Shown: positions 1 to 11,631, counted from the first letter of the stretch. The stretch: DNA of 50,315 nucleotides from Gnetum montanum (GCA_015680685.1 MNCI01017629.1:366184-416498); one strand, 5' to 3'. A program made the numbers and translations. Notes: a model not told the origin generated them from the letters alone.

Positions 1-453
1 GATGACTCTTTAAGCCTCAACTCTATAGGTAGCATCCCTAGGGTTGCTAACAACACCTCAATCCATCGCCCTGCATGCTCCTATGGCCACTCTTACCACC
101 ACAACACTTGTGGTTATCACAACCCAAACCCCTTTCCCTGCACATGCCACTATGTAGCTAAACTTTATCTTTGAGACAAAAATAAAAATAATAAACCATA
201 GCTACGCATAAGTCTGCCACCTCTCAAACCCTGACATCCACATTCCATGAAACTTGTGAAAAACAAAGAAGCAAGAAAAAAGTGAAACCCTTCTAATGAG
301 CACACATTCTCCCATGGCCACGATAGGCCCAACCAATCATGGTGGTGATGGCCTCTACCAATGTAGGGTGCCACTCCCAAAACCCAAGCCTAACGCCTAA
401 GTGCAAGAAATGTAGAAAACAACAAAAAGGGAGGTAAGCATAGTCAAGCATAC

Positions 454-530
454 CTGGCAAATGATGACACCCTCTGCTCCTCCACACATGCTTCCAATAG
501 GTGCTCCAAGACTCACTCTCCCTCATCCAT
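454..530 (-). pseudogene. First exon of an antisense gene carried by element A (partial)
   Basis: On the minus strand, opposite to element A, a short frame starting at ATG 530 encodes a stretch containing LLEACVEEQR. It aligns with the first exon of the antisense gene in element G, which contains VMQACVVVRK. Both end at a GT donor in the same phase: two bases of the last codon remain (here AG|GTATGC at 454/453). One in-frame TGA is present. The next exon would lie beyond base 1, because the matching intron in G is 545 bp. The match is weak in length but agrees in position, strand and intron phase. Confidence 0.5.
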
Positions 531-663
531 GTTGGCCAAGCTAGAGTGCTAACATCCACTCCAATGTGACATGTTGGTGACTATGCTCTAGTAGCTATGC
601 TACGCTCTAGAAAGTTCATTTTTACCTTTTGACAATGACAAATGTACCAAGGATAAAATGTGC

Positions 664-671
664 TTATATAT
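664..671 (-). promoter_or_regulatory. TATA-like box upstream of the antisense exon in element A
   Basis: The minus strand reads TATATAAG about 130 bases upstream of the ATG at 530. Element G has ATAAATA about 150 bases upstream of its antisense ATG. This position is the only evidence for promoter function. Confidence 0.3.
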
Positions 672-892
672 CCCTAGGGACCATTTAAATTTTTCCTACC
701 CATTACTATGCTCAACAGTGCCAAGCATAGCTAGGTGTAAGCATAGTCACCAAAGTTAGAAATTTTTTTTATTTTTCTGGCAATCTCTAGACTTGGAAAA
801 ATTTTGAATTTTTCTTATTGCCTAGTTTGTGCCCAAGCCAATTTTTCTTTTCCAACATGCCCATCCTTGCCTTAACGATGAATTTAGCACAT

Positions 893-1017
893 CCAATCAT
901 CTACTACAATGTTAAACTAGCATTTCACCATTTTCTATGATGTTAAATTGGCATCCAATGGTCCGCTAAGACCTTAAACTGGCAATCCCATGGCTTGCTG
1001 AGGCCTGAAACTGGCCC
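893..1017 (+). repeat. Hairpin-unit array upstream of pol, element A
   Basis: Four diverged units each end in TTAAACTRGC or a close variant, preceded by a short inverted repeat. The clearest is GGTCCGCTAAGACC followed by TTAAACTGGC; a second pairs GGCT/GGCC-type arms before TGAAACTGGC. The unit type and its position just upstream of pol match 38219-38592 in element G when both are read in the element's sense direction. Confidence 0.6.
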
Positions 1018-1117
1018 ATGCATACCTTGCATTTAAAATCACATTTACATACTTAGGAAAAGTTTTATCACATTTCTTTCTTTAACTATGCATATTTCTC
1101 TCATTGAGACAAGTGTG

Positions 1118-1148
1118 GATTAACATTTTTCTGGTTGTTTTTTGCAAG
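1118..1148 (+). other. Candidate 3' splice site before pol, element A
   Basis: A GATTAAC branch-like motif, a pyrimidine-rich run and GCAAG lie about 20 bases before the conserved pol ATG at 1169. Element G has a similar arrangement at 38119-38148. Ogre-type elements are known to carry an intron between protease and RT, which this would fit. No donor was identified. Confidence 0.35.
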
Positions 1149-1168
1149 ATTGTTGCAAGATTCATAAC

Positions 1169-4100
1169 ATGTCTATGTACAAACATCTTCACTCACCACT
1201 AGTCCTCACTGAGCCACATGGCGATCTCACGTAATGTATCGATCCACAATGCTTAGACCTTAAGCCCATAGCCTACAATGAATGCATAACATCTATAGAG
1301 GCATCGCTAGACTAGCCAGACCATCTAGTTAGGGCTCTAGATCTAGAGGCAGGTGACATCACCAAGGATCCCATTGTTGAAGCCTTTGTGGCAACACCTA
1401 GTGGCAAGGTGAAAAAATTGAAACTCAATTCTTTGTTAGAGCCTCAACACACTCAAAACATTGCAAAGGTACTTAACGAAAACATCAAGGCATCCGCGTG
1501 GTCTTACAAAACCATGCCAAGCTTAGATCCTTGTGTAGTGCAACATAACATAATCCTCAATCCCAACATGAACTATTCAAGCAAGAAGCTTGCAAATTTA
1601 GGCTTGAGGTAGTGTTGGTAATCTGTGATGAAATCACCAAGCTCTATAAGGATGGTTTCATCCAAGCCATTGAGTATGAAAATTGGGTCTCCAACATAAT
1701 GGTTGTACCCAAGAAAAATATAAGTATACGCATCTACATAGACTTTCAGGACCTCAACAAGGTGATCATCAAAGATGATTTATTGTTGCCTAGTATTGAC
1801 CAATTGGTTGATACTATGGCTAGTCATGCCTTATTCTCCTTCATGGATGGATTCTTGGATTACAACCAAATTTAGATCAACCCAAAGAACCAACTCAGTA
1901 CTACCTTCATGATCCCTTGGGGTACGTTTTGCTACACCATGATGCCCTTTGGACTCAAGAATTTAGGAGCAACTTATCAATGAGCTATGACATACATCTT
2001 TAACAATTACTGATTAGGTCTACTCATGATTATGTTGACAATATAGTAGTTAAATCCAAGGCATCACACAACCATGTAGATGATTTAAACCTTGTGCTCA
2101 AATGTTGCCTCCAACATGAACTTAGGCTAAATCCTAAGAAATGTTTCTTCAGTGTTAGGATGGGCCACATGCTAGGTTTCATAGTATCTGAAGCAAGCAT
2201 ATGTGTAGACCTCGATAAGGTTAAGGCCATTATCAACTTAGCACCATCAGCCAACCTTAAGGAGCTACGAGGGTTACAAGGTAGATTGCAATTCATATGA
2301 TGGTTTATTGCATGGTTGATTGACAAGTTGCAGTCAATGCAACACTTGATCAAAAAGGGGATCCACTTTGAGTGGACAACTTAATTCCAAGAGGCATTTG
2401 AAAACCTTAAACAGGATCTGGCTCAAATTTCAGCAATCTACCCTCTGCAAGTAAATAAACCATTCTACATCTACCTTACTACCTCAAACATGTCCATCAC
2501 TTCTTTTCTTTGCCAAAAGTAAGACGATGACATCGAGGTTCCCATATACTACCTAAGCCATGCATTAGTAGCCTACAAAGTAAAGTACAACAATGTGAAA
2601 AATACTTGTCTTGCCTTAGTCTTCTCACTTAAGAAGTGGAGGTATTATCTTTTTTGCAGTCAAGTAAACATCATCTACAAGAGCAACGTACTCCGAGCCA
2701 TTACAATAAACATCTACAACAAAAATCACGTAGCATGCTAGAAAGAAATAACTATGGAGTTTGACCTGCATTACATTGCACAAGCATTAACAAAAGGTCA
2801 AGCAATAGCTACACAACTTACGACTTTCCCAATCAATAACCAAGCCACAATAGATCTAGAATTTTCAAATGAGCACATCACTAGCATAAGCCAAGTGCCT
2901 AACAACTTCAAGGAACTTTTATACTTTGATGGTTCTTCAACCTCTCAAGGGGGTAGTGCCATTTCCATAATCACATTCTCCTCTAAGGAGATCTAATCCT
3001 TCACATATCATTTCACATTTCCATGTACTAACAATGTGTTAGAGTATGAGAATCTACTCTAGGGTATCTTAGTGGCTCGTAACCTAGGAATACAAAACGT
3101 AGCAGTTCAAGGTGACTTGCAACTAGTTGTCAACCATGTCACAGAGGTTTACACTTGTAAAGCTCAATACTTGAAGCCTTATTGTGACTTGGTGAAGCAC
3201 TTGCTCAGGCAATTTGCAACCACCAATGTCCAACATATCCCCCAAAACAAAAACTCCATTACCAATGCATTAGCTACATTAGCCTTAAGCATCACACATG
3301 AAATGATTTATGCATTGCCGACTATGGTGGTAGTTTGCACTGTGCCTATCATGCAAACAACTAACATTGCATCCATAGCCACAGTAAGCATACCATGCAA
3401 TAGAGTGGTATGATAATATCAAGTCATACTTTCTACAGGGTGAACCTCCACAACATCCAACCACTACCCAAAATGATGTAGTGCAAAAGCAATCATTATA
3501 GTACATCATCATAGGCGATAGCACTTTGTGTTGCAAATCGTATGATGGCATATTGTTAACATGCGTTAGTGATAGTGAAGTGTAGATGACCGTTGAACAA
3601 GTCCACGAGGGACTCTGTAGAGGCCACATAGCACCCAAGGAAATGGTGGAAAAAATTAGATGCTTAGGCTACTATTGGCCATACATGAAGCACAATTGCA
3701 TCTCCAAGGTCAAGATGTGCAACATGTGTCAATAGCATGGTAAACTCATGCACATGCCACCTACTAAGCTACATACAACGTAGATCACATGGTTGTTCCA
3801 ACGTTGGGGGTTGGACATCATAGGATCAATAACACCTTTGTTCTCCATAGGGCATAGCTTCATTATAACCACCACTGAGTACTTTACAAAGTGGGCTGAG
3901 GCTATTCCCCTTAGGAAAATTACATCGCAACAAGTTTGCAAATTCATACTCTACAATAGTGTCCTATTTTGGTTTACCCATGACCATTGTCATAGACAAT
4001 GAACCACAGTTTAGCAGTGCTGAGAACAATGCCTTTTCCAAGCACCTCAGAATCAAACATTCCTTCTCATCACCCTACTATCCATAGGTGAATGACCAAG

Positions 4101-4456
4101 TAGAGGCCACAAATAAGGTCATTTTCAATCTTTTAAAGAAGATGCTTCGAGGCAACAAACAACAATGGCACAAGCAATTGATCCATGCACTCTGAGCCTA
4201 CCACACAACACAAAGAACTACAATAGGTAAGACACCATACAGTTTGGTTTATGGGTCTAAAGCTATTTTTCCTCTTGAATTGTAGGTTCCATCACTCTGT
4301 GTAATCCTCTCAAGCTTCATTGATGAAGCTCAAAATGATGAGTTGAGAATAATGGATCTCAACTTGATAGAGGAGGAGCACATGTAAACGCTTAGTCAAA
4401 TCAATTAATACCAACAAATGTAGCAACAAAAGCACTATCAAAATCAACACCAGCAC
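1169..4456 (+). pseudogene. Element A pol: RT, RNase H, second (Tat-type) RNase H, integrase
   Basis: This is decayed polyprotein coding sequence for retrotransposon replication. The ATG at 1169 and the following residues (EPHG, then ALDLEAGDITKDP) align with element G pol from 38107. RT motifs include IYIDFQDLNK and SFMDGF near 1730-1860 and MMPFGLKN near 1941. The catalytic YxDD reads YVDN (about 2030), losing an aspartate. RNase H follows at about 2340-2750. A second RNase H (YFDGSSTSQGGSA at about 2920, then NNVLEYE and VVNHV) marks the Tat lineage. Integrase zinc-binding (C-x2-C near 3720), core (GLDIIGSI near 3810) and the third catalytic residue in DQVEATNK near 4095 are visible. Stops and frame changes occur throughout. 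A solo LTR interrupts it at 4457. Confidence 0.9.
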
Positions 4457-6012
4457 TATAGCAACTAAAAACGTTAGTGGCTGGAAACACTGAGAGGTTG
4501 TCGGGAGAACAGTTTAACCTCGGATCTATGCGAGGGTCGTGCTAGATAAAAATGAAAATGGGGTGCCCTGAATGGTCTGGTCGATCAAACAGGAACTTAA
4601 TCGGTGTAACTTAACCTTTCGTAAGTTTTTTTTAGATGTTCAAGACGCGAGGCATAACTGATGATTAATAAATGCGAGAGTGCAGAAAATAATGTTAAAC
4701 AGCGATAACAATGAAGAAATAATAGAATAAGTTGGGGTAAGAAAATGCACTGCCATAAAATCATGGGTTTGATTCTCTTCCTTGTTTGAAGTGTACAAAA
4801 AGTTACACAACACTAGAAGCGCACAGAGAGTTCAAGAATGACTGAAACGCTCAAAATGTGCCAACTATGCTTTGAGTGTGAACTTAAAAGCTAATCATAG
4901 AAAGATGCTAATGTAAAGAGCTAATGCCAAATGCCAAAACAAGATGCCAACTTGAAATTGTCAACAAAACAACTTGCCAATCGTCAAAATTTGCCAACCG
5001 TAAAAAAAATGCCAACAATGCTCAAAATTGCCAACCCTTTGAGCGTTGCTCGTCGGGGTATTTATAGGGCTAGGAGTAGGAGAGAGATGTGGTTTAGATG
5101 CCATGTGTCCTTGACCCATGAGATGTTGATGTGCCCATACTACATGGATGCACAAGACCAGTTGTGAACTTGCTATGCTGCAATAATGTTGTCAAAATTG
5201 GAGATGATGGAATCAAGTTTGTCGACAATGCCAAGTGAGAAATGAAGCGCACTAATGTAGTGTATCTGCTTGCTACGTTGTGCTACACTATGTAGCATAG
5301 CACATTGGTGTAGCATAGTTGCTTGCTACGCTATGTAGCATAGCACAAAGTAGCCATCAGTTTGAAAAAGAGACTTGCGTTGAAGTCACTAGCTTTTGCT
5401 GAAAGCCTAGGCACACGCGAGGTTAACTTTTGAAGCATCTTATTGATTTGCATTCTTGCCTACGCTATGCTATGCTACGTAGCGTAGCATAGCGTAGTAG
5501 CTGATGTAACTTGCATTTCTATTAAAACTGCGACAAGAAAATTCTGCTTTTTTTGCCCTTGCTACGCTGTGCTACACTATGTAACGTAGCATAGCATAGC
5601 ACTCTGTATTGGCTAATTTCTAATTTTTCCTTGCACTAACATCTTGCTAAAGCTTGTAGTTGGACATTTGTTTGATTTTTTACAGGCCTGCTATGATGCG
5701 CAGCGTAGCGTAGCATAGCAGACTTCTCCACTAGGAAACTTGCCGAACTATTTTTTCCATCCTAAGCACTGCCGACAACTCCAAGCATGGTTTCTAAATA
5801 GACTGTCATCCGAGTGAATCACCCAGGTGGGCAGGCCAGAGAGTCCATAGGACCTATCAACTCTGGAGGTAGAAAACTTGCCAAACTAAATAGTCTAAAC
5901 TCAGTGCATTCATTTCCTGCCAAACATTCATGAGGCTACACTTGTGGAAATTTTTTCCTTAGTTCCAAGACCCTGGTGAAGCAAGAGTGCCTCAAAATTT
6001 TATGGTGTTTCA
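4457..6012 (-). mobile_element. Solo LTR of the Tat family, TSD AGCAC, inserted in element A pol
   Basis: This stretch aligns along its length with the two LTRs of element G (31501-33179 and 48469-50154), including the region after 4457, the TATTTATAGG block near 5060 and the end GGTGTTTCA. On the plus strand it starts TATAGCAACT (family TGTAGCGACC, second base mutated) and ends TTTCA. The 5-bp duplication AGCAC occurs at 4452-4456 and 6013-6017. No internal element sequence is present, so it is a solo LTR left by LTR-LTR recombination. In transcription sense it is on the minus strand, antisense to the interrupted pol. It is rich in TAGCRTAGC palindromes. Confidence 0.93.
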
Positions 6013-6206
6013 AGCACCCGATCATGGAGGGGGACCCAATCCTTAAGGTCATTCACGAACCCGCAAACAAACTCTCAACCAACTGAGAAGGGCCTTTCTT
6101 AGTCATCAAGGCTTATGACAATGGAGCAATTAGGCTTGTTGACCATGATGGAAACGAATTTCCTAATCTAGTAAACTACTTGTACTTGAAGCCATACTAT
6201 GCCTAG
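6013..6206 (+). pseudogene. Element A pol C-terminus
   Basis: Pol resumes after the solo LTR. The frame reads GPFLVIKAYDNGAIRL and then ends KPYYA before TAG at 6204. Element G ends its pol in the same way (EGPYMITKAF to LKAYYI). This is the C-terminal tail usual for plant Ty3/gypsy integrases. One in-frame TGA precedes the conserved block. Confidence 0.85.
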
Positions 6207-6224
6207 TATGCAATGTCACATCAA

Positions 6225-6560
6225 TGACAAGGCAAGGTAAGCAAGAGTCCACCATGACTAGAAACTGGCACAACATAGTCACTATGACTATAAACTGGCA
6301 TAAACCATCCTTGGGCCATAACACTATAATTGGCACCCACAGCATTTATTTTCCATGACACTTAAACTGGCACAGCTCATCCTTGGATCATGACATTAAA
6401 CTGGCACAACATCCACCATCTGATATGATGTTAAACTAGCACACATCAGTCTGCTAAGACTATAAACTAGCACATCATAGTCTACTAGGACCATAAACTA
6501 GGTCCACAATCTGCTAGGACCCTAAATTAGCATAGCATATGGTCTACCAAGACTTTAAAT
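6225..6560 (+). repeat. Hairpin-unit array downstream of pol, element A
   Basis: About nine units carry TAAACTGGC, TAAACTAGC or close variants, many preceded by a short stem-loop. Examples are AGTCTGCTAAGACT, CATCTGATATGATG and GTCTACCAAGAC. The array starts just after the pol stop, as does the array at 34237-34625 in element G. Unit length is irregular, about 35-50 bp. Confidence 0.7.
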
Positions 6561-8078
6561 TGGGTTTGCAATTCAACACACATAGTTCTATGGATAAGTA
6601 AGTGTGAATACTTCCAACTCTTTGTCATTTGTTCACACCTCGTGAGCAAGGTGATGCACTACAGTTCTAGAGTGGAATTCACATCATTAAGAGAGACCTC
6701 TAGGACACTTGCAGCATTACCACCCTTGGCATTTTGCTAATCCTTTGAAAATTCCTTTGGAAATTTTTCTAACCTTTCAAAGCTCCTACCACAATCACCA
6801 ACAGTATTAGCCCCAGGTCACACCGATAGCATTACCAACCTTGGGTATTTCATTATTACTTGGAGCTCTCATGATTAACACAACCCTTTGGAGTAGTCGC
6901 AACATTAGGGCCCCGGTCATCTCACCTACCCTATCAAGCTCTTGCCATTACTTAAGTACTTACCTTCGATGTGGTTACTAGAGCTTTTGTAGCTCTCTTT
7001 CTCTAGCACCTACACTAGTTTTCCTACACTAGCACTACAAGCTCTTACAACTAGTCTAGCACTCATGGCACTTGTAGCACCCTTGTAGCCAATAGTTTGC
7101 TCTCATATCACATCATGTGGTTGTTTCTTATTTTCTCTATGTTGTGTTTGTAGGATAAAACCCCAGAGGCATTCATGCAGAGACACATCTCATCACAGTA
7201 GTAACATGTTACATCACTTTGATGTGCATGATTGGACTAGCTAAACCACTCAAGAGTGCACATCCCTATTACCCCACTATCACCTACTTGCCTTTATCTC
7301 TTTTACCTTGCATTTCCTTGCTTTCCCCTACATCTCTAAGCTTGCAACCCTTTTAATGCACATGGCACCCTCTTTACATCAACTACAAAATCCATAGTAA
7401 GCATAAATTAACTTGTCCTATGGGGAGCCTTTGTTGGTTGGTCAAAGCCCAAGTGTATGTAACGCAACTCATCCTGGGGAGGAAACAACTATCCTACAGA
7501 TGCAACATGGTTGCACTAAAGCTAAGCCTGTTAGGTGGCATGTAGCTCACCTGACAAAAAGCATCATATATCTAGCATCTTGCAATCTGTAGGATCCAAA
7601 GTGGGTTTGTCGTACCCACAAAAAAAAGAATGGGGTAAAACATGTTCCCAAGCAAAAATTAGCAAAGCTACAATTTCACAACTAGCCCAACCCTAAATCC
7701 ACATCGACCTTCTCACAAGCACTCCAACAAGAGGTCACAATTTCAAGGGCAAGCCATTCTGGTGCCATGGACGTTGACTCTCTCATAAGCACTCTGACGA
7801 GAGGTCACTATTTCAGCAACAAGCTACCTTAGTGCCATAATCCTCATCAACCATGCTAACTCCACATATTGTAGTAGCATGCACTCTCTACATCTCATTC
7901 ACTTGTTACCTCTCAACACATTCCCTACATCTTTTATCTCCAACATACCATTACCCTTAGCACTCTTGAGCATGGTATAACGACATTTGGTTAGGTACTA
8001 ATGAGCAATGTTGATGCCAAGCCTACTATGGTGTTTTGCATTCTTTGTCGACATCTCTCAAGCCACTCTTACAAACGT
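6561..8078 (+). other. Element A 3' noncoding tract
   Basis: No convincing coding region was found between the hairpin array and the polypurine tract. The tract is C-rich and T-rich with repeated short phrases, such as two copies of CTCTCAYAAGCACTC(C/T)GACRAGAGGTCAC-like sequence near 7710 and 7770. It corresponds in position to 33197-34236 of element G but is hard to align by eye. Confidence 0.5.
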
Positions 8079-8095
8079 CAACAAAGAGGGGCCAA
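8079..8095 (+). promoter_or_regulatory. Polypurine tract of element A
   Basis: ACAAAGAGGGGCCAA directly abuts the 3' LTR start TGAAAC. The same tract, ACAAAGAGGGGCTAA, abuts the 3' LTR of element G on the minus strand at 33180. It primes plus-strand DNA synthesis in LTR elements. Confidence 0.85.
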
Positions 8096-8757
8096 TGAAA
8101 CACCACCAAATTCGAGCTCTAATGTCTCACCTCCAAATTTGGTGTCAAAACTTGGCAAATTTTTTCTTAAGTGTTGAGACTATGCCCCCACTGCTAGGAC
8201 TATGCTCCAGAGCATAGTCAGCATAGTTGACACTAATAATCTAGATTTGCAAAATTTTCTAAGTGTCAATAGAAGCTATAAATTTTTCTAAGTATCCTAA
8301 CTATGCTCACCTTGCCATGACTATGCTCTAAAGCGTAGTCAGCGTAGTCAGCCTTGGAATGACCAATTTGCAAATTTTCGTAAGTGTTAAGCCAAAGGCT
8401 ACTAAGCATGTATGGGATGAAAAAAGACAGCTTGGAAGATTTCCTAACTCCTAAGCCTATGCTTCCTACTATGCTTTAGAGCATAGTTAGCGTAGTCTAC
8501 ATGGGCACATCATCTTTGCTAGATTTTTTTAAGTATCAGGGCTATGCTCACACCTCCAAGACTATGCTCTAGAGCATAGCTTGCATAGAGCATCATTTTC
8601 TAGCAAGATTTACCTACCTCCCAAGGCCACGCTCTAGAGCGTAGTCAGTGTAGTCTACTGAAACTACCTCCAAAAGCTTCCAGAGCTCAGCATCGGCCTG
8701 CATCTCAACTCCAACATTCCCTCGACAAGCAAGATTAGGAATTTTTGTCTCTTTTGC

Positions 8758-8758
<1 letters not shown>

Positions 8759-8815
<57 letters not shown>

Positions 8816-8816
8816 N
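8759..8816. repeat. Poly-C run of 57 bases followed by one N
   Basis: The sequence shows an uninterrupted C homopolymer ending in an undetermined base. It may be a true homopolymer inside the LTR or an assembly artefact; the N points to uncertain length. Confidence 0.95.
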
Positions 8817-9081
8817 CTTGAGAGAGTGGGCAATGTATTCCCAGAGCATAGTCTCCAAACTACATTATTTTGTAGTGTTTTTCAAGTACTTTGCAGTATG
8901 TTTGGCACTCGTACATGTAGTCTTAGTAGCATAGTCACGGTCTAGTAGTATCACAAGGTCCATTGGAGCACATCAATAGAACATCATTTTGCTTTAGTGG
9001 GAGCGTAGTTGGGGCTAGCGTAGTCCCAACTACCCCTTTGCCATGTGGTGCCTAATTTGCAATTCACACTAACCCTAGCCC

Positions 9082-9088
9082 TATAAAT
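9082..9088 (+). promoter_or_regulatory. TATA box of the element A LTR
   Basis: TATAAAT lies within GCCCTATAAATACCC. The other family LTRs have the same box on the minus strand: near 5058-5067, 32277-32285 and 49244-49252. Confidence 0.7.
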
Positions 9089-9802
9089 ACCCTTGCACTT
9101 CCAATTTTAGGGGTTGGCATTTTCATTCAATAGTTGGCATTTTGGCACTAGCACTCTTGCACCCAAGCACCCTTCGCATATTGACAAACTTTAGGACACC
9201 ATTAGACATCGTTGTACACCACTACAGCACCATTGTACACCACCCAGCATACTGTACATCAACGTAGCTTGTAGGACACCGTAATAGCCAACTTGGCAGG
9301 CTTAGACTCCATGATGGACATTACTTCTTCATAGCCAAACACCTTGAGACTGTGACTATGCTCACCTACTGCACTTGTTGTGCATCACATACCTCCTAAA
9401 CTTTCCTTTGCAATTAACTACACTCCCCCCCATTTGGGATGGTGCCACTCTCTCTCTTGCTCATGTTCAATGCATTTTTCACATTTCCTCTTGTATTTAA
9501 GCATTTTATTCACATTTTTTCACCATTTAAGCAATTTTTTGTGGGTTTGCACTTCATTTTTCATGCCCAAAACCTCTACTATGCTCACACCCATGGACAC
9601 TACAGACATCGTGAAACACCATATCAACACCTTAACACTCACTCTGTCGTAACACTCGTAAGTCCAATTTCGATCGATAAGACAATTCTAGGCACCCCTA
9701 CCTTTGTTCCCAGAAAGCCCTCATGTGGAAGCAGGGTTAAGAATGTGCAACCACGGACCTCTCAATGTCCCATTCTAGCCTCTGATGTTTTCGGTCGCTA
9801 CA

Positions 9803-11560
9803 CTCACAATGATCATTCTCTAATTGTTCAAATTATTTGTTTCCCTTTTTATGTAACAAGATAGCTTTAGTAGTTTTCCAAGGTTGATTTAATTCTCGCT
9901 CCACTATTAAATTTAATTTGTGTCAAATTTCTCTATGAATTGCAAATCCTACCCACTTTAATAATTCTACATATAAATCATTTGAATCTATAGCTTTGTG
10001 AGATGCTACCTTTTTAATACCCTTTATGACTTCCTCAAGAAAAAATTGGAGAGGTGCTTGCAATACAATAGTAGTAGAATTATCATCTTCTCTTGTAAAT
10101 AGCTTATTGTAAAATGAGGAAATATCTTGAAAATAAAAATTAAATAATGAAGAGGCTTTATGAAAAAAAAAACATTTATCAAAATTGTCTAGGTTTCTTT
10201 ATAATGCTGTAAGAAAAATATTCCTACCACTCCCTAATAAATTTCCTTCTCTTAGTTCTAATCAAGCTTTTCATATGCCTTAACTAAACTTTATCTGTGA
10301 CTTTTATTTTCATTCTTAATATTCTTCCTAGCCTACATGCAATCCTCATCAAACCAAGTCTTCTAAATATCCTGGTGTTGTGAATGGACAACTTACTTAG
10401 CTATTGTAAGAAAAATTTATTCAAGCTCATTATATCGTCTTTCAATAGTCCATTTGTTAAGCGTTGCATTCATATATTTTAAATTGAATTCTAGGGTTAT
10501 TTTGTACTAAAATTTTTTTCTATTCTTATTTTTGTTGTCTAAGAAACAATTTGAATTTCCAACAGAAAATTCTACATGATAATGGCAAGACTCTAGTAAA
10601 TCTTCTCCAACTTTCAACTCCTTAATAAAAGTAATATCTTCATAAAAACATAAATGCATATCAATGCAAGAGTTACCTTGAGGCTATGAAGGAAAATGAC
10701 AAAGATTGAGAAGATCTAGCAAGGCCATTAAAAATCAAAAGATCAATTTTTTTTCTATTTTAATAGCTAATCCATCTTAATAATAGTGTCATCTAAAGGA
10801 TGTTATGTCTAGTTGTGATCTTCAATGATATCTAAACTACCAATATTATGTTGCCATTGAATAATTTTTGTTAGCTATGAACTTATCCTTGCATTAAAAT
10901 CTCTACAAATAAATACCAAGTCTTTTGTTGAAAATTCTACAATATCTTTGCGTTAGAATTGAAAAGGATGATCATAAGAACTCTATAGAATTATAAAATG
11001 TAGCATCTCTTGGAGCAAAACAGCATATGGAAAGGAAAGCATAACCATGTTAACATAATAATTTTAGCCAAAAATATTATTTGTAATGATCAATTTTTTC
11101 TAAAAACATATAATTTTTAAGATATTTCCTCACTAACCCTGCAATGCCACAGAAGGTCTTCCTCTTCACCCTACACTTGTATTTCTTAGAACAAATTTAA
11201 TAAAACTAGGAATTACAAAATCTATAGAACCAACATCTTCCCAAGTTTCAACAAAATCAAAAATATCAAAACTATTAAAGAAGCTAATACTATTCAAAGA
11301 AACAACTTTATTTGCAATTTCACTATCAATGTTAAGAAATCCATACTTTAATGGGCCTATACATTTTTTGAATAATTTTTACAATATTACTTATTTTAAT
11401 TTAGGTATGCTACAAAACCCTGTTCACAAGGTGTTTTAACTTTTTTCCATTATTCAACCCTTTCTACAAGTTCCTTTGGAGTAAGATGCTTATTTATCCA
11501 AATGCTTTTTCTATTCTCAAGTTGCTTCAAGTAGCTTCAATGTCTTTAAACATGTACTTT
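9803..11560 (-). pseudogene. Plant L1-type LINE remnant: endonuclease and start of RT, cut by element A
   Basis: Read on the minus strand, the apurinic-endonuclease domain begins near 11360 (FVETWEDVGSIDFVIPSF, then a GRPSVALQG-like loop near 11140). It includes a DFNAR motif near 10890 and ends with a CHYHVEFSVG-like block near 10570. The linker to RT follows (DISSFYNKLFTRED near 10110; KAIDSND near 9990). The RT start KKGNK with NNLNN and RMIIVS lies at 9803-9845, matching the KKGD..NYRPIS region of plant LINEs. The frame has several shifts and stops. The rest of RT should lie beyond the left end of element A, outside the window. ORF1 was not found. Confidence 0.85.
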
Positions 11561-11631
11561 ATCTTCTATAATATGAGACTTAACAATTACATGTTAGGGC
11601 TTTTCATGTTATTTACCTAAGATCCTAGAAA

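Larger units (their letters stand above)
1..9802 (+). mobile_element. Element A: Tat/Ogre-type Ty3/gypsy retrotransposon, 5' part outside window
   Basis: This is a plus-strand LTR retrotransposon. In order it shows an upstream spacer, a pol reading region (1169-6206, interrupted), a 3' noncoding tract, a polypurine tract and a 3' LTR that starts TGAAAC and ends GCTACA. The 5' LTR, gag and protease would lie left of base 1. The order RT, RNase H, second RNase H of the DGSS type, integrase places it in the Tat lineage of plant Ty3/gypsy elements. It is collinear with element G (31501-50154, minus strand) in pol, 3' tract and LTR ends. Its right edge interrupts a LINE. Many frameshifts and stops show it is dead. 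Confidence 0.9.
8096..9802 (+). repeat. 3' LTR of element A
   Basis: The 1707-bp LTR starts TGAAACACC right after the polypurine tract and ends TTTTCGGTCGCTACA, the reverse complement of the plus-strand start of G's LTRs (TGTAGCGACC). It contains a TATA box (9082), several palindromes around TCTAGA or TTTAGA cores, and a poly-C run. The 5 bp after the LTR (CTCAC) should be the TSD, but the left copy is outside the window. Its palindrome type (CTATGCTCTAGAGCATAG) differs from that in G, suggesting a subfamily. Confidence 0.9.

Noticed and set aside
8664-8945. Poly-Pro and poly-Gly open frames
   Set aside because: They are translations of the poly-C homopolymer with an N and have no other coding evidence.
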